DNA from: Temnothorax longispinosus
Lineage: Eukaryota; Arthropoda; Insecta; Hymenoptera; Formicidae
Length of the DNA: 64,000 nt
Direction of reading: 5' to 3'
Assembly (NCBI RefSeq): GCF_030848805.1
Contig: NC_092367.1
Location: forward strand, 17,107,692 to 17,171,691
Shown: piece by piece, positions 1 to 13,100 of the stretch
Numbering within the stretch: the first letter of the stretch is position 1
How the letters are laid out: every line of letters begins with the position of its first letter
Notes under the pieces: model-generated
Seen by the model: the letters and a program-made list of their open reading frames with translations, nothing else
Told to the model about the DNA's origin: nothing
Databases searched by the model: none
Translations under genes and position numbers: made by a program

Positions 1-40
1 TGTACGACCCTTTTTTTTTAAAGATTTAAGAAATACTTAC

Positions 41-1127
41 GACTCCTGGTCTTCAGTCCTAACCAGCTCTGATCCTTGAACTGTATCTTCTTCAAGTCTT
101 GTCCATATTCCACTGCCAAATCTAACGAAACGAGAAATATATTCGGCGTGCGAGTGCGACGGAAATGGAAGAACTAATTCAGAATGCGCAAATCTTCGCG
201 TACCGTGCAATCTCTTGGCCACAACACCTCTGGCCTTGTCGAGGGGAGTGTCGCCGTCCTTGTTCGCGATGGACACGAGAGCACCGGCCGCGACCAATTC
301 TTCCGCAACCGCCTGATCTCCCCAGAAGCAAGCGTAGTGCAGAGCGGTGTTCCCATGTTCGTTCGTGACGTTTACGTCGGCACGGTTTCTCAGCAACTGC
401 AAGTCAAGTCGTACGTTATCCGCTTTACACAGGTAAATAATCCAGAACAGCGTTATTAAATTCCTTTCTCATTACCAACTGTACTATCTCCTTGTGTCCG
501 TGCGCCGAGGCCAGATGCAACGGAGTATCGTCCCCTCTGTTGGTGGCGTTAACGCGTGCCCCTCTGCTAACTAGCAACTCTGCTAACTTTATGTGACCTT
601 CCTTACAGCACCAGTGAAGCGGACTAAACCCGTGATCATCTCTGCACACAGAACATGTTTAATAATGAAACATTTTGCCAGGAGACGACATTAAAGTCCA
701 AATTATTGTATCGAGCAATTGCGGTCAAACGTAAGTAGGTTTTTTAAATATTTTGAACAGTTTTCGTTTCATTCAATGAACAAAATCTAAAGTCATTGCA
801 GATAAAATGCTACATTCCATTGTAATCATACATATTTATTCAGTTATTTTGGTGATCGAATTCTAGACGAATTTTTAATCCATTTGTGCTTCCTGGAATA
901 CTCAGAAGACGTTTCTCATAAAGAATACTCTTTACAGAATCGTTCAAATCGTCCAGCCAGCCTAATTATAGAGCCAGAGAAACCGCAACATCCGACACAG
1001 CGAGTCCTGTCCAAAAAAGGAGTTATTGGAGTAGTTACCCCTGATTGAGATCGTGCTCCGTGTCGTCCAACCAGACACGGACCTGCATAGCGTTTCCCTC
1101 GCGACACCACTGAAATATATCCTCCAT
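41..1127 (-). CDS. Ilk: Integrin-linked kinase, N-terminal ankyrin part (partial, runs off left edge)
   Basis: Minus-strand coding exons are 1039-1127, 476-641, 204-396 and 41-121, and all junctions keep frame. The ATG at 1127 opens with MEDIFQWCREGNA, then VRVWLDDTEHDLNQG, the typical ILK N-terminus. Ankyrin repeats follow (DDHGFSPLHW, NRGDDTPLHLASAHGH, NEHGNTALHYACFWGD, GALVSIANKDGDTPLDKA), then the linker LAVEYGQDLKKIQFKDQSW. About 176 codons are present and the last exon ends in a good donor (GTAAGT at 40-35). The kinase-like domain lies left of the window. ILK is a pseudokinase scaffold of the ILK-PINCH-parvin complex at integrin adhesions and muscle attachment sites; the ankyrin repeats seen here bind PINCH. 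The donor after exon 204-396 (GTACGC) is weak, but the next exon restores ILK homology exactly. Confidence 0.95.
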
Positions 1128-2861
1128 TTTCGCGCTGTTATCATGAACTGGAAGAGCCGTAAACACACAGGTGACGCGACGCCGCGAGCGAGCTATATCG
1201 AGTCGTTCGTGCTCCGAAACGGCCAGCCGTCATACGCTAAATATAGCCATGTTCCTGACACTAATACCAACGCGGCAACCTCGTTACGCACCGCGTGCGT
1301 GCGAACGACGATGTTATTTCTTCCAAGAGGAAGGCAAAGGAACACTTCCGAATCAATCGGAAGAGCGCATCTCGCGGATTCGGCCCTCGAAAGTCGCGTG
1401 ATCGCGCGCCGATTCACGCGAGTGACCATATACGAACCGACGGCGCTCCGACGGTGAGACACGCACATAAAAGTCAGCCCACACCAGTCGACATCAATGG
1501 TGCCAGAATGTGGACATTTAAAAACACGGCTCACGTGGTGGGAATACGCACACGAAGAGATGAAGGCACGTGTGTGTGTAACGTGTGCGCTCGTAGCTTC
1601 GGCAAGCTTCGAACAGTAGATGAGGACATCCACGTGATGTCCTCTCTCTCTTTCTCTCGCGTCATAATGCGGATCTTGCGTTGTAATGCGGAAGGTATTG
1701 TTTATTGCATGATCGATATTCTATAAGCTCCATGTAAATTAATTAGAATAAGATTATTTTTGTATCTTTCAATAAAAAAAAAACTAACATTGCGTATAGC
1801 CACAAGTATAGCATATATTATATAAATTAGAATAAGATTATTTTTGTATCTTTCAATTAAAAAAAATCAAACATTTAAATATTTAATCGCAATTCTTGGA
1901 ATTTTGGAAAATTGGAATTTTAGATAGTGCATCCTCTTCGTCGACTATTTCTCTTGATACTTTGTCGATTTACAAAACTTTTAATTTTTGTGATTTAAAA
2001 TCCCGAATTCTGCAATTCTCAGATTTTAAATAGTGCGTATTCTCTCCACAGTAATTTTTGTTTTCCTAATGCTTTTGTCCATGTTAAAGATTGTTAATTT
2101 TAGCGATACTGTGTGAAAATTGCAACGATAACTTGTAACGGTCAATTTATCTCGACCATGTTGATAAATTAAGAAATTCTTTATGTTGATAAATTTTGTA
2201 TCAGTATAATGCACATTTTATTATATATATATATATCTTTAAAAATTACAAAATATCATACATTATTAATATATACATATACATACATATTATATGTATG
2301 ATAAATTTTGATTTTAAATCATCGAGCTGTCCGAAGCAAGCTGAAACTCCGAGCGCACACATTGGCTCCTCTTTGTTGCGTATCCCCATCCGATTTTCGA
2401 GTGATCCGCGTCCTCGTTCGGGCCCACACCAGCTGACCAGCAGCCTATGGTGGGCGGACACCGTTATCCTCCTTTTCGCCGTGTCCGAACGAGTATTTTT
2501 AATGAAGCATTTAATGGAGCAACAGATGAGAGAACAAATGTCCTCCACGAGACGCCGTCTAGATCCGTCCTCATCCATCGCAGGCTCGTGGCAAAGCTCG
2601 TGGTTCGTTTGCCGTCGGTAAAACCTGTCGGTGTACCTCTCTCGTGCCTTCCTCCTCTCGTCCGAATCCACGCGCCTGCGTCTGTCTCGTTTCTGATGCA
2701 GCTGGTTCGCGCGGACTGACAGCCGTAAGCTCATCTTGTATCCCTAGCTACCAGCGACGCGCGAGGAGTCAGCAAAAATGATGACAGGCGGGCGTCCGAC
2801 GGCGATCGCGAACAGATGATCAGCGGCTGTTCGAACCATCGAACGTGCGAGCCACGTCGAC
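1128..2861. other. Intergenic region between divergent ILK and PNGase
   Basis: The two genes are divergent, so this 1.7 kb must hold both 5' ends. 1130-1720 is moderately GC- and CpG-rich and probably holds the ILK promoter and 5'UTR. 1730-2320 is AT-rich with a local direct repeat: a 'taattagaataagattatttttgtatctttcaat' type segment appears at about 1737-1775 and again at 1824-1858. 2330-2861 is GC-rich, probably the PNGase promoter and 5'UTR. I see no recognisable coding exon. Confidence 0.6.
1737..1858 (+). repeat. Short tandem direct repeat (two ~35 bp copies)
   Basis: The string 'attagaataagattatttt' followed by 'tgtatctttcaat' occurs at about 1741-1772 and 1825-1857, separated by about 50 bp, in AT-rich intergenic DNA. 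No function is visible. Confidence 0.7.
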
Positions 2862-5359
2862 ATGGACGAGAACCTGGAGCGTTGCGTGAAGTCTCTGGAG
2901 GAGAATGCGGATGATGTGCGTGACGAAGCTCGACGAGCACTGCTGAGTATCTGCCGGAATGTCCTGAGATCGCCGAGCAATTACAGGTCCCGCGAGCTGC
3001 GTCTCGACGACGAGGTCGTTGTTGAGAAACTTCTGCCGGCCATCGGTGCCATGGAGTGCCTGTTCGACGTCGGCTACGTGGAGGTCTGTACTCGATCTCA
3101 ACGTTCTCCCGCTTTCTCTGGCTCCGGTTATTGCTGAGACAGAAATATCCTAAATTAATGATGTACACGTTTGCCATTTAAATTTAAATGCTATGGATAT
3201 TTGTCAAAGCTAAGCTGTCAATGTATTAAATGCTCCACAGGATGGAGAACGCATATTCTTACCGCGAAACGCGTCCCTCTCGAAGCTCCAGAGTCTATCA
3301 AGACTGCTGTGCACCGCGACAGGGAGCAGTCCTATAACCGACGACATTGACAAGACGTCTACGGCGCAGAAGGCGTTCTTCGATGGAATCGTTGGACATT
3401 TTCGTAGTGTTATGTACTACGAGGATCCAAATCTGCAAAGAAAGGCCAAACAAGTCGTACCCATTGTACAATTAGAAATCGCAACGATGACGAAGATAAG
3501 GGATTTGCAAAAGTAATGCAATCTGCATTCTTTATCTTCTCCGTGATAAAACTTATCTTTGTACGCTTACGTTTTTATCTGACGTTTGCAGATCTTTTAA
3601 GTCAGACAATACAGCTGAAGCTACCTCTTCGCAATTCGAGGCAGAATTGATAGCCAAGGATTTATTCCTGATCGAGCTTCTACGCTGGTTTAAGCACGAA
3701 TTTTTTGAATGGGTTAACAGCCCGACGTGCCCGACGTGCTCCACCGAATGTACGTACGAAAATGTGATACAATCTACGGATCCTCGTTGCTCAAGGATAG
3801 AATTGCACAGGTAAAATTTCTCCGACAAAACCACATTCGTATCGCGAGCGTCTGTGCAAATATCATTTGTGACATTAATTCAATCTTAGATGTCAAAAGT
3901 GCAATATAGTTGTCGAATTTCCTCGTTATACGCATCCAGAGCCACTGCTGAGCCTGAGACGCGGTCGCTGCGGGGAATGGGCGAATGTCTTCACCCTTTT
4001 ATGCCGGTCCTTAGGCTACGACGCGCGATTTATATGCGATGAGACGGATCACGTCTGGACGGAGGTACGTCGAATTACGGTTTATTGGTTTCGAGGTGTA
4101 TCCTGTAATCGTAACTCGTAGACGTAATTCGTTTCTTCGCTCTCAGATATGGTCGGCGTCGAACAAGAGATGGGTCCACGTAGACCCGTGCGAAAACGTC
4201 ATAGACAAGCCGTTGATGTACGAAAGGGGATGGCAAAAGAAGTTGACATACATAATAGCCTATTCTAAGGATGAGGTGCAGGATGTCACATGGCGTTATA
4301 CGCGAGACCAGCAAGCCGTTATGAAGAGGCGAAGAGCCTGCTCCGAACAGAGTTTAACACATTTGCTCCAATCGTTGACCCATCAGCGGCAAAACTCCGC
4401 CGGTTACAGCCGTGCGCGTAGAGAGTACGTCGTCAAGCGGAAACTGCTGGAGCTTGCCGATATGCTGTACATTCCAAATTCGCGGAATAAGGATTCTGAC
4501 GAAGAAGCCTACGAGGGACGAACCTCGGGCTCTCTCATGTGGAGACTGGCACGAGGCGAAGTCACGCAGGTACGAATATATCTGAAACTTCGGAACCAGC
4601 AAGTTAAATTTTGCAATATAACAGCATAAAATACTTGGAAGATCTTTCGATTTATATTCTTCTCGAAATAAAATGCATATATACGAAATAAATATATGTA
4701 ATAAATAGAATCGTATGTTTTTATCGGTCTTACGTTTTAAAAAATAGTTTCTAATAAGAGCTTCCGTCATTCAATCGTTGAATTCTTTTTATTAGGCCGA
4801 GGGAAAGAGCTACGTATGGGACATTTCCAAATACGGGCAAACGTTCGAGCTGCGGTACAACGTCGTTGAAGATCTATATCACGTTGTGCGCGACAACGCT
4901 GTTCTGGAACGAAAATCTGGATGGCTGGAAGGGATGAACGCCACGGAGGGTGGGATCTTCCGTAAAGTGGAGAACGACTGGAAGATGGTTTACTTGGCGC
5001 GGTCGCCACAGGCGGAACGCGGACGTGTTAAGTGGACCTTCGAAATCGCCAATTCCGAATCGCGTCTAGAGACGTTCGCTCTGAAAGCCACGTCGGAGGT
5101 GTTTCAAGGTGCCAAGGTGTCCTGGGAGATCGAGGCTACCTTCGACGACGGCAGAGCGGTCGTCGTAGCCGTTCCCAGCTGCGACGGCTTCCGCACGGAA
5201 GAAGTGAGAGGGGCGGTGCGACTGAACGTGATCGTAACGTTGTCCGGCGGACGAGGTCAGGAAGCTTGGCAGCACGCTCAACTCTTTCGCCAGAGCCTGA
5301 ACAACACCGAGAAACCGTCTATGATAATTAACATTCAATTGAAGAACCATGGCGTATGA
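2862..5359 (+). CDS. Pngl: Peptide:N-glycanase (PNGase/NGLY1)
   Basis: Exons are 2862-3083, 3241-3512, 3592-3810, 3890-4064, 4147-4569 and 4796-5359, giving 624 residues (human NGLY1 is about 650). Domains in order: N-terminal PUB domain (residues ~15-100, binds p97/VCP), a zinc site with CPTC (C211, C214) and CQKC (C239, C242), the transglutaminase-like core, and a C-terminal PAW domain (mannose binding, from ~residue 440, including RKVENDWKMVYLAR and QLFRQSLNNTEK). The catalytic triad is intact: Cys265 in GRCGEWANVF, His292 in DHVWTE, Asp309 in WVHVDPCEN. The enzyme removes N-glycans from misfolded glycoproteins exported to the cytosol during ER-associated degradation; in animals it also processes the NRF1/SKN-1 factor. 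The start was chosen because it begins the PUB domain and lies in a GC-rich 5' region. Nothing is broken. Confidence 0.97.
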
Positions 5360-6429
5360 TTTTAAGCTATACACGCTCTTGTTCAACTTTCGTAGATTGA
5401 ATTGCTTGTATGATCTCCCCGAGGATCTCCTCTTCGTGATGAGATTTACGTTATATAAAATACAGCATGGTTTTGCATTATCTGTTGTGTTATGATAAAG
5501 ATATCTAACTTGATACAATGGTGACCAATCAAATCAATATCAATCGTCTGCATAAATTATGTAGGTATATTAAAAGTGCGAAGGGTTATTGTGAAATTTC
5601 CCGAGTATGTGAGCGAGATATATTTGCATTTTTGATGCTCGTTCGCTAAGTTAATAACTTAATTCTTTTATTTTCCCTAACGTACAACTATTATTCATAT
5701 ATTGTTATAAACGAAAGATGTTATATTAAAGATATGTTTTCATATTAACTAGAAACACACATCCATGCACACATTGTATATTTTTAAAAGGACTGGATTT
5801 TCATCATAATTATAATTTTATTTTACGATAATTTAACATGCCTAGTTTTAATTATGATTTATTTGCAATTAATATATTCCACAATTCAAGAATTATACTA
5901 AACTAATGTGATTCTTGAATTGAAATGTATTAACTGCATTTAAATCATGTTTAAACCTCAATATGATTTAATAAACCGAATTTATTTATTTATTACTTTT
6001 ATTTCTGTTATTATTCATTTCTGTAAAATTCGCTTAGCGCAGAGTAAATGCACATTGATGGTGCATTTAGAAACTTAAAAAAAAAATCTGTTTGAAAAGC
6101 ATTGGAAAAAGAACACGCCATGTACATCTTTGAACAGTAACAATCAAAATAATTATAAATTAATGGCATAAAACAAATAAAAAGGATATTAAATAAAGCA
6201 ATAACCACTTTTCCAGCAGTGTCGCGTCAGAAACAAAATTAACATGATTCCGAGCACAACTCCGACTTAATTAGCGACTAATTCAAATGGCGGAACTGCT
6301 CGCGGCAAAGTCTCTAATTATATTATTCCTCCTCTCTCATTTAATTCTCTTTTTTCCATATGTCAAGCGACGAAACCTTAATTGACAATTCTGTTCGTTT
6401 GACGAGATAGTTGACGTCGTCGAGTTAAT
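5360..6429. other. PNGase 3'UTR and intergenic AT-rich DNA
   Basis: AT-rich sequence follows the PNGase stop. A possible poly(A) signal AATAAA is at about 5969-5974. I see no gene in the rest. Confidence 0.6.
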
Positions 6430-7720
6430 TGCCGGCTAAATTAATTGAAGTTCGCCCGGAATCGCTCTCGGGGAGTCGGGAAGCGAAAATCGAACGCCGA
6501 CGGCCTCGCTGCCAACCGAAGGCGTCGAACGGCAAACTTCGGCGCGCGAGGGGCTCGCGACTTCCCTATACAGTTTTTTCTTTCGATTGCTTATTGCTCC
6601 CGCGCCATTCAAATCGCCGCTTATCGCGTCGTTGCGTTCGGGTCTTGAGGATTCCGCGGCGGCTTTCCGCGGGAAGTCGCCGCTCGGTGGAATATTCCGG
6701 CAGAGGATACTAGGATATTCGACGGCGCCGCGGGCGAGGTTGACGGCGTGTCTGCCCTACGCCGGAAAATCGATCGAGAACCCCAGGTGGACACCGCGCG
6801 GCGCGGCGCGACTCGGCTACGTTCATGCCGTCGCGTGACCGCCACCGTCGCCGCCGCCGCCGCACGCCGCGCCGCGGTCCGCGGTAGCGAGCGAGGGGAG
6901 CTGGGGAGCGCGATTGGGCGCCGGGCGCCGGGGCGTGCGAGAGGGAGACGACGGGCGGGGGGTGGGGAGCTTTGGCCGATGGCGGCTGTCAACTCGCACG
7001 GATCCCAGCCCTCGCACGCGCGGTACGCGACCGTCGTCGTCCACTCCCGGAGTTCCTCGCCTTTCGCCCGGGCCCGAAAATAGCCGGGCGCGCGCTCGCT
7101 CGCACGCACCAGCTCGCTCGCATCCGCGCCGCGCACCGTTGAACGCGCGGCGGCACGGCACGATTTCACGAGGGCGCGCGACACTGCACGGCCCGCCACC
7201 AGCCTCTTATATGACATCGGGCAAGGAGACAATGGGGTAAGTCGAAGTGCCGGCTCCCCGCGGGGGCCGGCCCAAGATGCAGTCGCCTAGTCGCCTTCCT
7301 TCCTTCCTCTCCTCCGCCAGTCTCTCTCTCGCCGACACCCGCCGATCCTTTTAAGGGTGTGCGAAGGTGGCCGCGTGTACTCGCCGCGCGGCGCGGTTAC
7401 GACGGAATTAATCCTCTCCCTCCGCCCTCCGGAGGGTGTGTGCATCTGTATGCGTGTGTGTGTGTGTGCGCGCCGCGCCTGTCGCCGGCATCCCCGGTCG
7501 CGCGTGCACGCTGCCTGCCTCTCTGCCTCTGCCGGGCCCCGCCGCTCCGAGTCCGAAGATGCGGAAGAAGACGACGACGACGACGAGTCTCTGTCCCCCC
7601 GCGTCGCGACGCAGCGCCGCGTCTCCCTACGCTGCGTATATTCCGTCTCTCCCCCCGCGCGCCTGACCGCCGGCCCGATTGACACTGATGCGGCGCGTAT
7701 CCGGGTAATGGTATAATTAT
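6430..7720 (+). promoter_or_regulatory. CpG-rich promoter / 5'UTR region of Homer
   Basis: About 1.3 kb of very GC- and CpG-rich DNA embedded in AT-rich surroundings, with CG dinucleotides throughout. It contains the first coding exon of Homer (ends 7236, followed by GTAAGT). Many long open frames on both strands here are composition artefacts and show no recognisable domain. Confidence 0.75.
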
Positions 7721-10152
7721 GTACCGAGAGCAGCCGGATATAATGTCAACCCTTTCCCTTCTTCCGCGAGAAACTGCGGGGGCTGAGAACTTTCCGTTCT
7801 TCTCGCCCGCCGGAGGAAGGGGGTTTCGATCCGTCCGGTTGGAACAAAGATTTCGAACCGCGCTCGGAAACTGAGAATTTTTTTTTTTTAAATACCCGCA
7901 ATAGAATATTTTCCTACGCGAGATTATTTATGACGGCAATTGTGACGCGTCAACCCTTTTCTTTCCTCCCGCCCGCGGCGACGTTTTTTTCATCTGAAAG
8001 TCACTCGGCGTTTATTTAATTATTGTCCTGTATCTCGTTTAAGAGAATTTGTTTCTTGAAAATCAAAAGCGATAAGAGTTTTCTTAATAAAGTGATGTAT
8101 TGTTTGATAAAACGTCGCTTTTCTATTTTACTTTGTTAATATTTGAAATAATTGAAATGTTAGATAACGTCGACTGTCCTTTTATTGATAGATATAACGG
8201 CTCTCTTTCATCGCGAGTCCTGTTTTACACGCTTCCTTCCGCGTCACAAGTTTGCAACAATTCCGCGCCGTACATCTGTAAATATGCACTCGCGTTAACT
8301 GGGTCGGTTAAAAATAGATGCTTTGTGTCATATGTGTATGAAAGACCATGGATACGCACTCCCTTGACATTATTCATAATTGATTACAGTGAACAACCAA
8401 TTTTCATGTGCAAAGCGCACGTGTTTCACATCGATCCCAAGACCAAGCGGTCTTGGGTACCGGCGTCATCGGCAGCAATATCGGTGTCGTTCTTTTACGA
8501 TTCCACCAGGAGCTTATACAGAATAATCTCGATCGAAGGAACAAAGGTAATTTGAGAGCGACGCTCTTATCTAGAGAGTAGAAACGGAAACGAACGTCTA
8601 AAATCACTTGTCTCCTCCTTTTCTTCAGCCTGTCATCAATAGCACAATTACCCCGAACATGACTTTCACCAAGACGTCGCAGAAATTCGGCCAGTGGTCG
8701 GACGTCAGGGCGAACACCGTGTACGGCTTGGGTTTCGCGTCCGAGGCCGAATTGGGAAAGGTTTGTGTGGCAGTCCTTTAAAGCCGTGATCAGACTACGG
8801 ATTGGGATTGAGATTGGATTGAAATTTCCCCTATTAGAGCAAAGTTTACTAAACTTGGAGTTAGTTTTCTTTATTCTGATTGATTAAATTTCAATCCAAT
8901 CTCAATCCCAATTCGTAGTCTGATATAATCTGCAAATCTTCGTGTATCACGCTCTCAGAGGAGATGTTCTTCGTTGACAGTTCATCGAGAAGTTTCACGA
9001 GGTGAAGGAAGCCACGAAGCTTGCCAGCGCCAAGCTGCAGTCCAACAGCTCTTCGGTCACGCCGGCCACCAGCGCGAACGTCAGCCCGATTACGTCCCGA
9101 TCGGGTATGCCGTCGTCGGAGCAGGATCTCATAGATCCGCCCAACTCCTCGATGATTAACTCCAACGTGTCGTCGAACAACCAGAATCCGAATGCCAATA
9201 TGATTTCCGCTCAGAACAGTGTATCTTCGGTAAGCAGCAGTCCTTTACCTGGTAGTTTTCAGAATAAACTGGACGACGAATTGAAAAACGCAGTCCATTC
9301 AAGATCACAGAGTGTTTCTCAGAGTACAGAAAGTCCGCAACATCAAGGGAAATCGGGGCAATTGAGCTCAACGCAAGGACAATCGGCTGAGGTGCAGCTC
9401 AAGTATGAAAACGACAGGCTGAAACTTGCTCTAGCTCAAAGTTCTGCTAACGCCAAGAAATGGGAGGTACGAATTCCGGAAGAATGTGTATCCTACTTTT
9501 ATAGTTATATAAATAATGTTATAGATAATAAAATACTGTGACGTGTTATTACAGGTTGAATTGACTACCCTTAAAACTAACAATGCCAGATTGACGAGCG
9601 CGTTACAGGAGTCCACGGCTAATGTTGACGAATGGAAGAGGCAGCTGCAATTGTACAAAGAGGAAAATGCCAAAATAAAGCTTAAATACGCCGACTTGGA
9701 AGCTGGTAAGATCGCGGAAGGAAATAGCGAGGCACTGAGATTGAGAGTCGAAGCATTGGAAAGCGAGCTGAGAACGCGAAACGATGAAATCAAAGCTCTC
9801 ACTATGGCCACCAAGAATAAGGATTTTGTGGTATGTACACGGAGCTTGCTGAAGCCTGATGATCGGTGTTCGCGTTCACGTTGACGTTTCATCGAGTCAT
9901 ATTTGATTAACGAATATTTCTTTAATTATATTAATAACGAAATATCTCCTTTTTTTGTTTTGCAAGGCTCTACAAAAGGAGAATGCGGAACTCCGCGAGA
10001 TGTTGAATGTAGTTCATGAACAATTAGAACTTGCGTTGAGTGCAAATAAAGTTCAAAAACAAAATTTGGATACGTTAAACGCCAGATTAGCTGGCTACAT
10101 ACAGGATTTGGTAACGGTACATCGAGAAATCACAAATACATTGCAAACCTAA
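7232..10152 (+). CDS. homer: Homer scaffold protein
   Basis: Exons are 7232-7236, 8390-8546, 8629-8760, 8981-9466, 9555-9830 and 9967-10152, giving 413 residues. The first exon encodes only MG plus part of a codon; MGEQPIF then begins an EVH1 domain (residues 1-~111) with AHVFHIDPKTKRSW, SFFYDSTRSLYRIIS, TFTKTSQKFGQWSD and NTVYGLGF. A Ser/Asn/Gln-rich linker covers ~118-230, and a heptad-rich coiled coil runs from ~235 to the C-terminus. This is the long Homer type with the multimerising tail. The EVH1 domain binds PPxxF motifs in metabotropic glutamate receptors, IP3/ryanodine receptors and Shank; the coiled coil tetramerises Homer at synapses. An in-frame ATG at 7211 (MTSGKET) could add seven residues; the canonical family start at 7232 is preferred. 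The last acceptor is unusual (TTTTGCAAG before 9967), but homology continues across it. Confidence 0.96.
8790..8923. mobile_element. Palindromic MITE-like element in Homer intron 3
   Basis: Inverted arms of about 38 bp begin TCAGACTACGGATTGGGATT and end with the near-perfect reverse complement, around a ~55 bp AT-rich loop. There is no coding content. This is typical of a short non-autonomous DNA transposon. Confidence 0.75.
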
Positions 10153-13100
10153 GTTTGCACCATAGGGGATACCTAAGAGTGCCTCTCTTAGGTCTTTTGT
10201 ATTTACTGTAAGCGCGATGTACGAATGGACGATATAGATTAATAACAAAGAGAGAGAGAAGTTCTGAGAACAAAGAGAAAAATTGAGCAGAAAAATTATA
10301 GAATACTGAGATAATTGTCTCGAAAATAGTACACTACAGAAGAGATTGCTCCCTGAACATGTATTTAAATTGCATCGACCTGACCTGTTTAAAGCTTTCT
10401 TTCTTTCTCTTTTTTTTTTAAGGATAAGTTTTGTGCCATAATCGTGCTATTGTTATACAGAATAGGACACTGACTTTACCATCTGCTTTTTTTCCTTCTA
10501 CACGGAGTATATGTGATTTTAGAAACTACGAATCCAGTTGAGTTTGCACTTGATTCTGTTTCTAAAAGTTGATTGGTTTTCTTACCAGAGTTAACAGAAG
10601 TTTCCCGTGCTTTTCTTTTAAACAAAAGTTCTGGAGAATTTCAAGAAACCGTCTTAATGCTCACCTCGATATTATTTTCCTAAACATTGCATCACATGTA
10701 GAAAGTTTGTTGCATTATCCGCAGTCTGCGAGACGTGGTAATTACTTTCCTTACAACGGTTATTAGACTCTCATTCTGGAACATAGCAATAACTGTTCAG
10801 TTATTACTATGTAGACTTTTACTGTAGATATAGTAATAATAGTTATTACTACGGTCATAATTCGGTTATACTGTAGTACATTTATAATCGTGTTCTTATT
10901 TGTAATTCTCAGAAATTGAGAATTGAAAGAGAATTGTATACATATTTAGCAAAATGTGAATACTATTAATGAAGAGCTGTTTCTCGACGAATTCACAAGT
11001 GACTTAATAGAAAACTGAATGGGAGTCTAGTGATTTAAGGAATATGAACTCAAACCACGTCACATGTCGACCAGATACTTATAGATACGGGTAAATAAGG
11101 GAGATATTTGAAAACACTGTGGGACACATTTAAATAATTTAAATACTTTATACTACAATATAAAGTTTTCCGTGGTGTTTTTCAAGCTTCGGATAAGTAC
11201 AAGAGCTTAAAGCTTTCTATTGTATTGAACGATGTCTAAATTGTTTAAATCTGTTCCGAGTGTTGAAATGTTTAGTCTCTCTATGGATCATACAGGGTGT
11301 CTAAAAATATACAGTCAAACTTATATTAAAGTGGTCGAGCATGTGAAGAAAGTTTATATTGAATCTCCAAAAGTACTTCGTGAATGACTTACAAGAAGTT
11401 GACGGTTCCCTGCTCTGCAAAACTGCTCTTATCGCTTTCGTAATTCTTTAGACGTGTCCGGCTAATTCAGAAGCAAGCGTCAGATATTATTTACACTTCC
11501 GCTAACTGATTACATTTATTTAAGACATTACAAAGCTCCAATAAACTTATATGAACTATAGCAGACAAATAAAGTGCTTGTATATATAGAAAAGAAATAT
11601 GGACAATAAGAGTAATCAATTTCAAGCAATTTATATATAGGAACAAAGGAAAGAAATGTCATATTAATACCTTTTTTTATATTTCTTTTATCTATGTAAT
11701 TACTTTTTCTAATCTACTTTAGATTAAATTTAATGTTTTATAATGATATGATAGTACAGTTTGTGTTACTTTTTTACTTTTCTACTACATATTCAATTTT
11801 AGAACAATTTTAGATGTAAGACGACAAAGACAAATACGAAATTTTCGCAATTTTTAGAAAATGTTTGCATAGCGTAGATTAACTAAGTGAACATAATAAT
11901 GTCTTCTCTGGAATGTCGTTTAAGAATCGATGCTTCACAATATGTATAAGACCACCTTCGAATTTTATTGTGCAAAATGCTACTCATGTTTCTGACGATG
12001 TGCGCATCATATTTACCACATTGGTACATGAAACGGCATGTGTCTGTGATAATTTTTATCTTGATATTTTTCTATCTACGTTTTTTATATGTCTTTGCTC
12101 TGGATTGAACATTTATTTTGCACTTTTCCTTTTCATCAAATTCGGGTGTGAATTACATCTTGTGTGTAAAAAATTAATCGATTTTCCACAATATGCTAAC
12201 GTTTGCTGGTACAATCTTTTTATGAAACATTTTATGTATAGCTTTTTCTGTCCATGTTAGGTGGAAGATATTTCAGATGGTAAAGTTAGGTGTCCCACTC
12301 TGTAAAAGATGCATACAATTATTGTTGAATTTGTCGTATGCGAGCACCAGTCTTATGTATAAAATACAGTAGAACGACGACTGTCTCAAGTGCGTGTTTG
12401 TGAGAGAGATGTTTTCATAAGAGCGTTCATGCGAAATAATCCATCTGGATGAAAGAAAGCACAAGAAAGAAAAATAATATTCTTCCAACAAAAGATTAAG
12501 ATATTCGGTATCGGTATGACAAATATAATACTGCTTCCCTGAACGCATTATCTAATATTAAAGTACGCAACCTCCGCCTCTCACACAACTGCGTTTCGAT
12601 GCTAGCATATAATATATATAGAGAGAAAATAATTTCAGGTTTCACGCATTTCCTCTCGATCGCAAATTCTCTGACCTGGACGACTGGTTAAAGAATCCGT
12701 AGATAAAAGAAAATGCAGTGAAGAACTTGAACGTTTTGTACATACATTTATTTCGATTTTTGAATCCTGCAGTACTCGTGCATCATGCCCCGTCGTAAAA
12801 TTTATTATCCACGCTCGCTTATCAACACGATCGCATTAATTTTGCATCAGATCGTAATCGCATTTGGCGCTAGATCGTAATATATTTTAATTACAGAGAT
12901 ATTTGTTGTAGTTTACATCAAGCTTGAGACTGTACGACAGTACTGGAGGGTTTAAAGCAATGTTATATTTATCGACGGAATTATATACAATCTTGTTATT
13001 AGAGAGAGAATTTATGTTTTTAAGGAATATTATACATATATTTTTAAGTTTATATTAAACTATTTTACGGATATTATCTTTTATTATAAGATTCTTCGCT

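Noticed and set aside
1053..1726. Plus-strand open frames opposite the ILK first exon
   Set aside because: Shadows of the ILK exon and its promoter; no domain.
2246..2734. 162-codon open frame on the minus strand head-to-head with PNGase
   Set aside because: No recognisable domain, ends in AT-rich low-complexity sequence, and overlaps plus-strand open frames in a GC-rich promoter. More likely composition than a gene, though a lineage-specific first exon cannot be excluded.
6429..7716. Many long open frames on both strands around the Homer first exon
   Set aside because: CpG-rich DNA lacks stop codons by composition. The frames are Arg/Ala/Pro-rich and match nothing known.
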